From Anaerolineae bacterium (GTDB taxonomy: Bacteria > Chloroflexota > Anaerolineae > B4-G1), in NCBI GenBank assembly GCA_030612585.1, contig JAUWNP010000045.1:1-26856 (forward strand): a stretch of DNA of 26,856 nt, in the 5' to 3' direction. A program made the translations under genes and the position numbers. Of the stretch, positions 15,374-22,035 are shown one piece after another. Each line of letters opens with the position of its first letter. The stretch's first letter is position 1. The notes beneath the pieces are model-generated. The model did not search any database, was not told where the DNA came from, and saw only the letters and a list, made by a program, of their open reading frames with translations.

Positions 15374-16351
15374 CTAGGGCGGTGGGCGGTGGGCCCAGGT
15401 CGCCAGTGTGCGGTTCAGGGTCTTGCTCAAATGCATCTCACGCATTACCGCTGCGCATGCCGCCGGGCTTAGTATGCCCTTCTCCGTAACAACGCCCGTG
15501 ATGAGATGGGGAGGTGTCTTGTCAAAAAGGTGACCGACAACTTGTGCCCGTTTCGGCGCGTCCGGGGGCAGTATATCGCGGCGGTATAGGCAGTCCATCT
15601 CCATTTTCAGTGGCAGACCCAACATCGAGGTGGTGTAGAACTTGAGCGTGTCCACGACCACATAGACCGGCACACCATGAGTATGCGCTACCAGCGCTGA
15701 GGGATAGGTTCCAACTTTGCACACGGCGGTACCGTCGGCCATAATGGCCTCGGCACCAACCATCATCACGTCAGCCTGTGGCACTAGCTCACCTATGCAG
15801 GCGTCCACGCTCACCGATACAGGGACGCCCGCCTTGTCGAGTTCAGCGGCCGTCACCAGTCCGTCGTTGTTCGGTCGGGATTCGGTGACCAGTACTTTGA
15901 AAACCTTTCCCTGTGCCCAGGCCTCTCGCAGTGTGCGTAGTATCGTCTCACCGAGGGTGAAAGTGAAGACGGTCGTGCCATCGCGGATTATCTCAGCACC
16001 GTGTCGCGTGACCTTGGCCCGCGCTTCTTCACACCATACGCGGAAATCCTCAGCCTCGCTTGCCAGTACTGCCCTCAGCTCGGCGGCCGTGGCGTTGCTT
16101 GCCAGAGCCTCATCCACGCGAGACATGACAAGATGCATGGCATTGATAGGTGGAGCATAGGCAGGCATCACCGCCAGGAGTGCGTCAATCGCGGATTCTA
16201 TCTCGCCCACCAGCCCGGGTGCGTCAGATGCCGTACTATCGGCGGCTACCTGTGTCAATGCATGCATGACCTCGCGTCCGCTGCGAGCAGCATGCAACTC
16301 GGCGGCCTCGAATCTCTCGATAACTTTGCGTACTGCAAGGTGCTGGATCAT
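15374..16351 (-). CDS. eIF2B alpha/beta/delta-like protein (copy 2)
   Basis: 325 residues from the ATG whose first base is 16351. The longer frame starting at 16393 is rejected because that codon lies inside the -10 box of the promoter; the chosen ATG has GGTGAAAGG just upstream. The domain order matches copy 1: helical N-terminus, TESRP (156-160), DACIGELVP shared with copy 1, GAEAI (199-203), CKVGTY (211-216). The isomerase cysteine site reads F-T-L-G-E (131-135), and the catalytic Asp of copy 1 is Glu201 here, as in regulatory eIF2B alpha subunits. So this copy probably lacks isomerase activity and may be a structural or ligand-sensing partner of copy 1. It is transcribed alone, opposite to its neighbours. 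Confidence 0.85.
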   Translation of the reverse strand: MIQHLAVRKVIERFEAAELHAARSGREVMHALTQVAADSTASDAPGLVGEIESAIDALLAVMPAYAPPINAMHLVMSRVDEALASNATAAELRAVLASEAEDFRVWCEEARAKVTRHGAEIIRDGTTVFTFTLGETILRTLREAWAQGKVFKVLVTESRPNNDGLVTAAELDKAGVPVSVSVDACIGELVPQADVMMVGAEAIMADGTAVCKVGTYPSALVAHTHGVPVYVVVDTLKFYTTSMLGLPLKMEMDCLYRRDILPPDAPKRAQVVGHLFDKTPPHLITGVVTEKGILSPAACAAVMREMHLSKTLNRTLATWAHRPPP

Positions 16352-16388
16352 AAACCTTTCACCAGATGGAGTGTTCTGTTCTGATTTG

Positions 16389-16417
16389 ATCATACATTAG
16401 AACTATGCGTTTGTCAA
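16389..16417 (-). promoter_or_regulatory. sigma70-type promoter for eIF2B-like copy 2
   Basis: On the minus strand: TTGACA (16412-16417), a 17-nt spacer, then TATGAT (16389-16394). The -35 is perfect, the -10 is 5 of 6 and the spacing is ideal. Transcription would start about 16382, giving a leader of about 30 nt to the ATG at 16351. Confidence 0.8.
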
Positions 16418-16439
16418 CAATCCGTGTTCACTCACAGTG

Positions 16440-16445
16440 TATACT
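16440..16445 (+). promoter_or_regulatory. possible -10 box for the VOC gene pair
   Basis: TATACT preceded directly by TG lies 144 nt before the first VOC gene, but no good -35 is found 16-18 nt upstream. The rest of the gap to 16588 has only a short GGGCA/TGCCC stem near 16531-16550 and a ribosome binding site (AAAGGAG) before the ATG at 16589. Confidence 0.3.
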
Positions 16446-16588
16446 CATCGTCTGGCTGCTACGGTACAAGAAATGGAGGTGACATAGACGTTAAACGACT
16501 CACGTAGGCAAGGACACATACGCCAGGGCAGCGGGCACTTGCCCAATGTCCCCAACAAACTCAACTGAGTATTGAAAGGAGAACTGCA

Positions 16589-17086
16589 ATGCCTGAGAAA
16601 CCTATTTTCAAAGGAGTTTCGCACATATCTGTGGTAGTTAGGAATCTGGACGAAGCCATGAAGAAGTATTGGGAGGGGTATGGCATCGGGCCATGGGACA
16701 TCCACACCTACGACTCGTCCGTCGTCAGCAATATGACTATCCGCGGTCAGCGGGTGGATCACGCCATGCGCTGGGCTACGACCGATATGGGTGGCATCCT
16801 GTGGGAGTTGGTCGAACCACTGGATGAGAAGAGCATCTATGCCGAGTTCTTGAAGGAGCATGGTGAGGGACTGCACCACGTGGGTTTTACTGTAGATGAT
16901 TACGATGAGGCGTCGGCTTTCTTCCAAAGCAAGGGGATCGGGGAGCTACAGGGTGGTCTGCCACGGCCTGGATATGGTGTCCCGTATATCTATATAGATA
17001 GCGAGGATACTCTGTCCTTTATTGCCGAATTCTGCGATGTGCCGGAGGGATCCGAGCCTCCGCCACCGGATGCTACTTATCCGTAA
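16589..17086 (+). CDS. VOC family protein (glyoxalase/epimerase fold), copy 1
   Basis: 165 residues, two beta-alpha-beta-beta-beta modules as in methylmalonyl-CoA epimerase and glyoxalase I. Candidate metal ligands are His12 (VSHISVVV), the Glu of WELVEP (about 73), the second His of LHHVGF (about 97) and the Glu of IAEFCDV (about 145). This pattern supports a divalent-metal epimerase or isomerase rather than a resistance protein without metal. It carries an acidic, proline-rich C-terminus (EPPPPDATYP). AAAGGAG lies upstream of the ATG. The next gene, 27 nt on, is a close paralogue. The exact reaction is unknown; acyl-CoA epimerisation would fit the acyl-CoA-forming enzymes nearby. Confidence 0.85.
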   Translation: MPEKPIFKGVSHISVVVRNLDEAMKKYWEGYGIGPWDIHTYDSSVVSNMTIRGQRVDHAMRWATTDMGGILWELVEPLDEKSIYAEFLKEHGEGLHHVGFTVDDYDEASAFFQSKGIGELQGGLPRPGYGVPYIYIDSEDTLSFIAEFCDVPEGSEPPPPDATYP

Positions 17087-17113
17087 TAGACACTTTATAC
17101 GAGGAGGACCGCG

Positions 17114-17611
17114 ATGTCTGAGAAACCGATTTTCAAAGGGGTTTCGCACGTATGTGTGGTGGTCAGGAATCTGGACGAAGCCATGAAGAAGTATTGGGAG
17201 GAGTATGGCATCGGGCCATGGGACATCTACACCTTCGATCCGTCCAATGTCAGCGATATGACTGTCCGCAACCAGCGAGTGGATCACGCCATGAGGCTGG
17301 CTATGGCTGACATCGGTGGCTTCCAGTGGGAGTTGATCGAGCCGCTGGATGAGAAGAGCGTCTACGGTGAGTTCTTGAAGGAGCACGGTGAGGGACTGCA
17401 CCACGTGGCCTTCGCCGTAGATGATTACGATGAGGCATTGGCTTTCTTCCAAGCCAAGGGGATCGGGATGCTACAGGGTGGTAAGCCGCGGCCCGGGCAT
17501 GGCATCCCGTATGTCTATATAGATAGCGAGGATACCCTGTCTTGCATTGCCGAAATCTGCGACGTGCCGGAGGAATACGAGCCTCCACCACCGGAGGCCA
17601 CCTATCCATAA
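17114..17611 (+). CDS. VOC family protein (glyoxalase/epimerase fold), copy 2
   Basis: 165 residues, the same length as copy 1 and identical at about 131 positions (79%, counted by eye) with no gaps, so this is a recent tandem duplication. The His and Glu candidates for metal binding are kept (His12, Glu in WELIEP, LHHVAF, IAEICDV). Changes cluster between residues 39 and 74 (around DIYTFDPSNVSDM and AMADIGGFQ) and near 115-130, regions that line the pocket in this fold. That suggests altered substrate preference or a heterodimer; this is inference. GAGGAGG precedes the ATG. No terminator is seen after the stop. Confidence 0.85.
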   Translation: MSEKPIFKGVSHVCVVVRNLDEAMKKYWEEYGIGPWDIYTFDPSNVSDMTVRNQRVDHAMRLAMADIGGFQWELIEPLDEKSVYGEFLKEHGEGLHHVAFAVDDYDEALAFFQAKGIGMLQGGKPRPGHGIPYVYIDSEDTLSCIAEICDVPEEYEPPPPEATYP

Positions 17612-17725
17612 TAGATCTTCCCGGGTTGCTGCTTAGGCCATGCCTGACAAGTTTCCGAGAGGGCTTATGTGTCGAAGAGTCTGCCCATTCACAAGTGTCC
17701 TTGTCTCGCAAAACGGTTGCAAAAA

Positions 17726-17821
17726 CCTGTCAGGTCTTGAATTATGCCGACAGGCTGAGAGTTGCCTGCCCGGTTAAACGACTTTTGTCCAGAACGGACT
17801 CAGGCAACAGCGGTAACGCTG
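17726..17821 (+). ncRNA. candidate structured 5' leader of the E1 dehydrogenase genes
   Basis: The 265-nt gap before the E1 alpha gene has no coding signal but nested pairing. GTTGCCTG (17761-17768) pairs with CAGGCAAC (17801-17808), enclosing GTCC/GGAC (17787-17790 with 17796-17799). CAGCG-GTAA-CGCTG (17808-17821) has a GNRA loop. CCTGTC (17726-17731) can pair with GACAGG (17749-17754), but CAGGC (17751-17755) can also pair with GCCTG (17764-17768), which breaks the long stem. Such exclusive pairings are what a riboswitch or attenuator needs. It does not match the thiamine diphosphate riboswitch beyond the short CTGAGA string. Confidence 0.4.
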
Positions 17822-17876
17822 GGCCGGTCAGTACCTCGAAGAGATTGGTAATCAAGAATATACAAGGAGGAATCTC

Positions 17877-18851
17877 ATGGCTGAGATTAACAAGGAAAAT
17901 CTCCTCTGGGCGTATGAACGGATGAAACTCATCCGAACCTTTGAGGACAGAGTGTCCGGACTGTTTGCCGAGGGCAAACTGCCGGGCTTCGTCCACCTGT
18001 ACGCCGGCGAGGAGGCAATCGGGGTGGGTGTAATCTCCCACTTAACGGACCAGGACTACATCACCTCGACCCACCGGGGCCACGGCCACTGCATCGCCAA
18101 AGGAGTAGATGTAGCCTCGATGATGGCCGAGGTGTACGGCAAGGCCACGGGCGCGTGCAAAGGCAAGGGTGGCTCGATGCACATCGCCGACGTGGACAAG
18201 GGAATGCTGGGCGCCAACGGCATCGTCGGCGCCGGCGGCCCGCTGGCCTGTGGGTCGGGCCTGATGGCCAAGACCCTCGGCACCGATCAGGTGACGATCT
18301 GCTTCTTCGGCGATGGCGCTGCCGAGCAGGGGACCATGCACGAGGCGATGAACCTGGCCAGCATCTGGAAACTGCCCGTGGTCTTCGTCTGCGAGAACAA
18401 CGGGTACGCTGAGACCACGCCCTGGGGCTACCACTGCGCTGCCAAGGACATCTCCGACCGGGCTGTGGCCTACGACATGCCCGGGGCCACGATAGATGGC
18501 GCGGACTTCTTCGCCGTTTACGAGGCCGCCGAAGTGGCAATCGAGCGGGCCCGGAAAGGTGAAGGCCCGTCTCTCGTCGAGTGCCGGGGGTTCCGCTACT
18601 ACGGCCACTTCGAGGGCGACACCATGCTCTACTTCACCGAGGAGGAGAAAGCGCGCAATCGCGCCAATGACCCAATCGAGGCCTTCAAAAAGCAGGTACT
18701 GAAGCGCGGCCTCCTGTCTGAGGAAGAGATCGCGGAGATTGACACCAAGACGGCAAAGACCGTCGAAGAAGCGGTCAAGTTCGCTGAGGAGAGCCCCTGG
18801 CCCGTCCCTGAAGACGTCTTGACAACTGACGTCTACGTCAGTTATCCATAG
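17877..18851 (+). CDS. thiamine-dependent 2-oxoacid/acetoin dehydrogenase E1, alpha subunit
   Basis: 324 residues, the usual length for bacterial E1 alpha. THRGHGH (65-71) and the thiamine diphosphate motif from GDGAAEQG (145-152) to ENNGYA (173-178) are intact. The enzyme decarboxylates pyruvate, acetoin or a branched 2-oxoacid and hands the acyl group to a lipoyl E2. The HRGHGH segment and sequence style are most like acetoin or pyruvate dehydrogenases. AAGGAGG lies 6 nt before the ATG. The beta subunit follows 14 nt later. No E2 gene is in the window and the E3 gene appears deleted, so the complex must borrow partners encoded elsewhere or be impaired. Confidence 0.9.
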   Translation: MAEINKENLLWAYERMKLIRTFEDRVSGLFAEGKLPGFVHLYAGEEAIGVGVISHLTDQDYITSTHRGHGHCIAKGVDVASMMAEVYGKATGACKGKGGSMHIADVDKGMLGANGIVGAGGPLACGSGLMAKTLGTDQVTICFFGDGAAEQGTMHEAMNLASIWKLPVVFVCENNGYAETTPWGYHCAAKDISDRAVAYDMPGATIDGADFFAVYEAAEVAIERARKGEGPSLVECRGFRYYGHFEGDTMLYFTEEEKARNRANDPIEAFKKQVLKRGLLSEEEIAEIDTKTAKTVEEAVKFAEESPWPVPEDVLTTDVYVSYP

Positions 18852-18865
18852 GAGGTGAAGGAACG

Positions 18866-19882
18866 ATGGCACGTACGATAACCTTTCGGGATGCGGTCAT
18901 CGAGGCCATGCGGCTGGAAATGCGCCGCGACCCTACGGTGATTCTCATGGGCGAGGACGTGGCGGGTGGCGCCTCGCTGCCCCACGTGGAAGGCGAGAAC
19001 AAGGAAGCCTGGGGCGGCGTCTATGGTGCCAGCAAAGGGCTGGCCCTTGAGTTCGGCTGGGATCGTGTCCGCGACACCCCCATCAGCGAGTCGGCCTTCA
19101 TCGGCGCGGCCGTGGGCGCGGCTTCGACAGGTCTGCGTCCCATCGCCGAGTTGATGGTCGTAGACTTTCTGGGTGTCTGCTTCGACCAGATCTTCAACCA
19201 GGGCGCGAAACTGCGCTACATGTTCGGCGGCAAGGCACAGGTGCCGATGGTCATCCGCACGACGATTGGCGCTGGCTACAGGGCGGCCGCGCAACACTCT
19301 GAGTGTCTCTACTCGATCTTCGTCCACATTCCGGGGCTCAAGTCGGTCGTCCCCTCCACGCCCTACGATGCCAAGGGGTTACTCTCGTCCGCCATCCGGG
19401 ACAACGACCCGGTCATATTCTTCGAGAATAAAATGTTGTATGACATTGAAGGTGAGGTGCCGGAGGATAACTATACGATCCCGTTGGGAGTGGCCGACGT
19501 CAAGCGGGAGGGCAAGGATTTGACCATCGTCACGGTTGGCCGTATGGTCCATCTCTCGCTGGAGGCAGCGGAGAGGCTGTCCGGCGATGGAGTGGACGTC
19601 GAGGTGGTGGACCTGCGATCTCTCTCGCCGATGGACGAGGAGACCATTCTGAACTCGGTCAAGAAGACCCATCGCCTGGTTGTGGTAGATGAGGACAATC
19701 CCCGGTGTAGCGTGGCGACGGACGTCGTCGCCCTGGCCGCCGACCAGGCCTTCGACTACCTGGACGCACCGCCCAAGATGATCACAGCGCCACACACGCC
19801 GGTGCCTTTCAGCCCGGTTCTGGAGGACGCTTACATCCCCAGTGTGGACACCATTGTCTCAATAGTGCAGTCCCTGATGTAA
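18866..19882 (+). CDS. thiamine-dependent 2-oxoacid/acetoin dehydrogenase E1, beta subunit
   Basis: 338 residues with the transketolase-type pyrimidine-binding domain (GEDVAGG at about 29-35, SESAFIGAAVGAA near 75-87) and the C-terminal transketolase domain (VDLRSLSPMDEETI, about 246-259), complete at both ends. It forms the alpha2beta2 E1 with the preceding gene; the active site lies at the subunit interface. GGAGGTGAAGGA precedes the ATG, 14 nt after the alpha stop. Normally E2 and E3 follow; here only a palindrome and an E3-like remnant do. Codon use and GC-rich third positions match the alpha gene. Confidence 0.9.
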   Translation: MARTITFRDAVIEAMRLEMRRDPTVILMGEDVAGGASLPHVEGENKEAWGGVYGASKGLALEFGWDRVRDTPISESAFIGAAVGAASTGLRPIAELMVVDFLGVCFDQIFNQGAKLRYMFGGKAQVPMVIRTTIGAGYRAAAQHSECLYSIFVHIPGLKSVVPSTPYDAKGLLSSAIRDNDPVIFFENKMLYDIEGEVPEDNYTIPLGVADVKREGKDLTIVTVGRMVHLSLEAAERLSGDGVDVEVVDLRSLSPMDEETILNSVKKTHRLVVVDEDNPRCSVATDVVALAADQAFDYLDAPPKMITAPHTPVPFSPVLEDAYIPSVDTIVSIVQSLM

Positions 19883-19902
19883 CGCGCTTCAGAGAAGGCT
19901 CA

Positions 19903-19934
19903 GAAACCAGGTTTTCAAGAAAAAACCTGGTTTC
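19903..19934. repeat. perfect 13-bp palindrome (GAAACCAGG type)
   Basis: GAAACCAGGTTTT (19903-19915) and its exact reverse complement (19922-19934) are separated by 6 nt, beginning 20 nt after the E1 beta stop. No T run follows on either strand. It resembles dispersed palindromic repeats of the GAAACC...GGTTTC kind that I recall from Chloroflexota and cyanobacteria; it may also act as an mRNA-stabilising hairpin. Confidence 0.55.
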
Positions 19935-19950
19935 AGGAAGAGGAGTAGCC

Positions 19951-20047
19951 ATGGCCAAGACACAAGACCTGGTCGTCATCGGCGGTGGCGCTGGTAGACG
20001 CTGCGATGGACGTGGAGAAACGGTCGTTGCACCTGCCCAAGTGGTAG
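19951..20047 (+). pseudogene. dihydrolipoyl dehydrogenase (E3) remnant with internal deletion
   Basis: An AGGAG site and ATG at 19951 open a frame that reads MAKTQDLVVIGGGAG, the FAD-binding start of an E3-type flavoprotein. Right after the glycine motif the similarity ends. Shifting frame at the GGCGCTGGT junction (about 19987-19995) gives ALVDAAMDVEKRSLHLPKW and a stop at 20045-20047, which looks like the C-terminal end of E3 proteins (after HPTLSE). About 440 codons would be missing. The intact frame from the ATG encodes only 39 residues and stops at 20068-20070, overlapping the next ATG. The position right after the E1 genes is where E3 is expected. An assembly collapse is an alternative. 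Confidence 0.6.
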
Positions 20048-20069
20048 TAAGATTTAGTAGAGGCTGGTA

Positions 20070-20735
20070 ATGACGATCCAGGAAGCAATACCGAGAGTCT
20101 TGGGCGGCGCGGTAAGCGAGGAGGCCTTAACAGGCGATTTGGAGCATTACCGCGAATTGGCACTGGAGTTGGGAGCCTCAGAAGCGGCGATCATCCCGGC
20201 TGGCCAGGTCATCATAGATGAGCGGGTGCGGCTGAAATGCGTGGTCCCCCGCTGTCTCCGCGCCGGAGAAACCCCCAATTGCCCTCCCTATGCCCCAGAT
20301 CTGGACCTGGTACGTCGGGCCCTGAGCCGGTTCTCCTGGGCAATACTGTTCAAGTGCAACGTCGAACCGATAGAGGAGTATGCCCCTGCGGGGAGAGGAG
20401 CGAGCAAAGCGGAGCGACTCCGCACGCTCGCCTTTCACCAGCAGAGCGGTGAGGTGGTCTGCGCGTTGGAGCGCCAGGCTTACAAGGACGGCTATTATTT
20501 AGCCATGGGGTTCGGTGGCGGCTCCTGCAAGGATTACCTGTGCAAAGGGATGATATGCCAGTTCCTGGATAGTGGCAGGTGCCGTTTCCCCCATCGTGCC
20601 CGGCCGGCGATGGAGGCGGTGGGTATGGATGTGGTTGCCCTGATCAACAAAGTGGGCTGGGAGGCTTACGCCCTGCTGGGTGACATCAGTCTCGTCCCCT
20701 GCGCCGTCACCGTGGGTATCGTCTTTGTTTGTTAG
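20070..20735 (+). CDS. DUF2284 predicted metal-binding protein
   Basis: 221 residues with the DUF2284 cysteine pattern: Cys57, Cys62 and Cys71 in the first half (PNCPPYAP), then GGGSC153, C158, C163 and C171 followed by RARPAMEAVGMDV. The cysteine arrangement suggests one or two iron-sulfur clusters, and the family is most frequent in anaerobes; its function is not known. The ATG overlaps the stop of the short frame left by the E3 remnant (TAATG), so translation may have been coupled to that gene before it decayed. It is followed 11 nt later by a 59-residue protein and then by the proline racemase family gene, which suggests a functional set. Confidence 0.85.
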   Translation: MTIQEAIPRVLGGAVSEEALTGDLEHYRELALELGASEAAIIPAGQVIIDERVRLKCVVPRCLRAGETPNCPPYAPDLDLVRRALSRFSWAILFKCNVEPIEEYAPAGRGASKAERLRTLAFHQQSGEVVCALERQAYKDGYYLAMGFGGGSCKDYLCKGMICQFLDSGRCRFPHRARPAMEAVGMDVVALINKVGWEAYALLGDISLVPCAVTVGIVFVC

Positions 20736-20746
20736 GAGAGGTGAAA

Positions 20747-20926
20747 ATGGACCGAGATGTAGTAGAACTGGTGGAAGGATATATCTCAGACGATCCTACT
20801 AAGTGGGGAAAACTGGCCCGTGATGTCCAGTGGCGTCGGATGCAGCTTCTACTGCTGAGAGAGATCCTCGTTGAACTAAGGAAGTTGAACTGCGAGGGTT
20901 TGAAGCAGGAGGAGGCGGGCAAATAA
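20747..20926 (+). CDS. small helical protein of unknown function (59 aa)
   Basis: ATG 20747 follows a strong AGGAGAGGTG site. The 59 residues are rich in charged and leucine residues (DVQWRRMQLLLLREILVELRKL, shown here only in part: RMQLLLLREILVELRKL at about 37-53), consistent with one or two amphipathic helices and no membrane segment. The stop overlaps the next start as TAATG. I do not recognise a family. Its place between the DUF2284 gene and the racemase gene, with coupled translation, suggests a small partner or regulator of one of them. That it is translated rests on the ribosome binding site and the overlap. Confidence 0.65.
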   Translation: MDRDVVELVEGYISDDPTKWGKLARDVQWRRMQLLLLREILVELRKLNCEGLKQEEAGK

Positions 20927-21972
20927 TGAAGTTCAGCAGAATGATCGCGGCAGTTGATGCCCATACCGAAGGACATCCTGAGAGGGTGGTCATCGGAGGT
21001 GTGCCTCCCGTCCCTGGCGTAACGATTATGGAAAAGGTAAGATATGTACGCGAGAACTGGGACCACCTCCGCACCTTCCTTGTGCACGAGCCACGGGGAC
21101 ACAGCGCCATGCACGCCTCCATTATCACTGAGCCCACCGTGGAAGAGGCTGACGTGGGAGTCATATACCTGGGCTCGGGAGGCTACGATACCATGTGTGG
21201 GCACGGGACGATTGCTATCTGCACTGTGTTAGTGGAGATGGGCTTGATTGAGGCGCAGGAGCCCGAGACTGAGATCGTTCTCGATACTCTGGCTGGTATA
21301 GTGCGGGCCAAGGTGGCGGTGGAAGGCGGGACTGCCACGGCTGTGACTATCCAGAACGTACCTTCTTTCCTCTACAAGTCCGATGTGGAGGTAGATGTCC
21401 CCACCTTAGGGAAAGTTAAGTTGGACATAGCCTTTGGCGGCGACTTGTTCTACCCCATCTTGCCGGCGGAAAGTGTGGGCCTGGAGATAGAACCCGAGCA
21501 GGTTAGTGATATCGTCTCCTGCGGGATGAAGATCTGGGACGCCATCAGCGAGCAGGTGGAGGCCCAACACCCTGAGATTCCAGAGATGAAAGGGTTCTCG
21601 GGTGTGATATTCTCGTGTCCACCCACTAATCCTAAAGCCACGCTGAAAAACACCAATGTCATGCCCCCCGGGTTCACAGATCGTTCCCCCTGTGGGACTG
21701 GGACGTGCGCTAAGATGGCTGTCCTCCATGCCAAGGGGGAATTGGGCTTAGAAGAGGAATTTGTGCATGAGAGCATCATCGGCACCCTCTTTTACGGAAG
21801 GCTCATCGAGGAGACGAAGGTGGGGCCTTACCCCGCTGTGGTGCCAACTGTCACTGGCAGCGCCTACATTATGGGCATCCAGCAGTTCGTCCTCGATCCC
21901 AGAGATCCATTCCCGGCCGGGTTCTACCTGGGAAAGAAGAGAAAAATATGGGGGGCTGAATTCGAGTCCTAA
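20926..21972 (+). CDS. proline racemase/4-hydroxyproline epimerase family protein
   Basis: 348 residues. Both catalytic cysteines are present, Cys91 in MCGHGT and Cys256 in DRSPCGTGT, so it should be a two-base racemase or epimerase rather than the related dehydratase, in which the first Cys is Thr or Ser. Substrates in the family are L-proline, trans-4-hydroxy-L-proline and similar cyclic imino acids; the pocket residues do not allow a firm choice here. The enzyme is cytosolic and cofactor-free. The start overlaps the stop of the 59-residue gene (TAATG). Hydroxyproline epimerase would fit an organism that breaks down collagen-type peptides and also carries an Xaa-Pro-type M24 gene, but the two are 20 kb apart. 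Confidence 0.9.
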   Translation: MKFSRMIAAVDAHTEGHPERVVIGGVPPVPGVTIMEKVRYVRENWDHLRTFLVHEPRGHSAMHASIITEPTVEEADVGVIYLGSGGYDTMCGHGTIAICTVLVEMGLIEAQEPETEIVLDTLAGIVRAKVAVEGGTATAVTIQNVPSFLYKSDVEVDVPTLGKVKLDIAFGGDLFYPILPAESVGLEIEPEQVSDIVSCGMKIWDAISEQVEAQHPEIPEMKGFSGVIFSCPPTNPKATLKNTNVMPPGFTDRSPCGTGTCAKMAVLHAKGELGLEEEFVHESIIGTLFYGRLIEETKVGPYPAVVPTVTGSAYIMGIQQFVLDPRDPFPAGFYLGKKRKIWGAEFES

Positions 21973-21993
21973 TCCTTCATGAGCAGTTTATTA

Positions 21994-22009
21994 TAATCTG
22001 CTTAGATTA
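21994..22009. repeat. short palindrome TAATCT/AGATTA
   Basis: A perfect 6-bp inverted repeat with a GCTT loop lies 22 nt after the racemase stop in an AT-rich patch. It is too weak and lacks a T run to be called a terminator; it could be one half of a boundary or an operator. Confidence 0.25.
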
Positions 22010-22035
22010 CTCGAAAGTCGCTGCCGGTTGAACTG

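Noticed and set aside
17749..17768. Thiamine diphosphate riboswitch before the E1 genes
   Set aside because: Only the CTGAGA string matches; the second conserved part (ACCTGAT and GGTAAT context) is not present in order.
18042..18872. 276-codon open frame on the minus strand
   Set aside because: It is antisense to the E1 alpha gene in GC-rich DNA where long antisense frames are expected; the translation has no domain features.
19903..19934. Intrinsic terminator after the E1 beta gene
   Set aside because: The hairpin is perfect, but no T run follows the stem on either strand.
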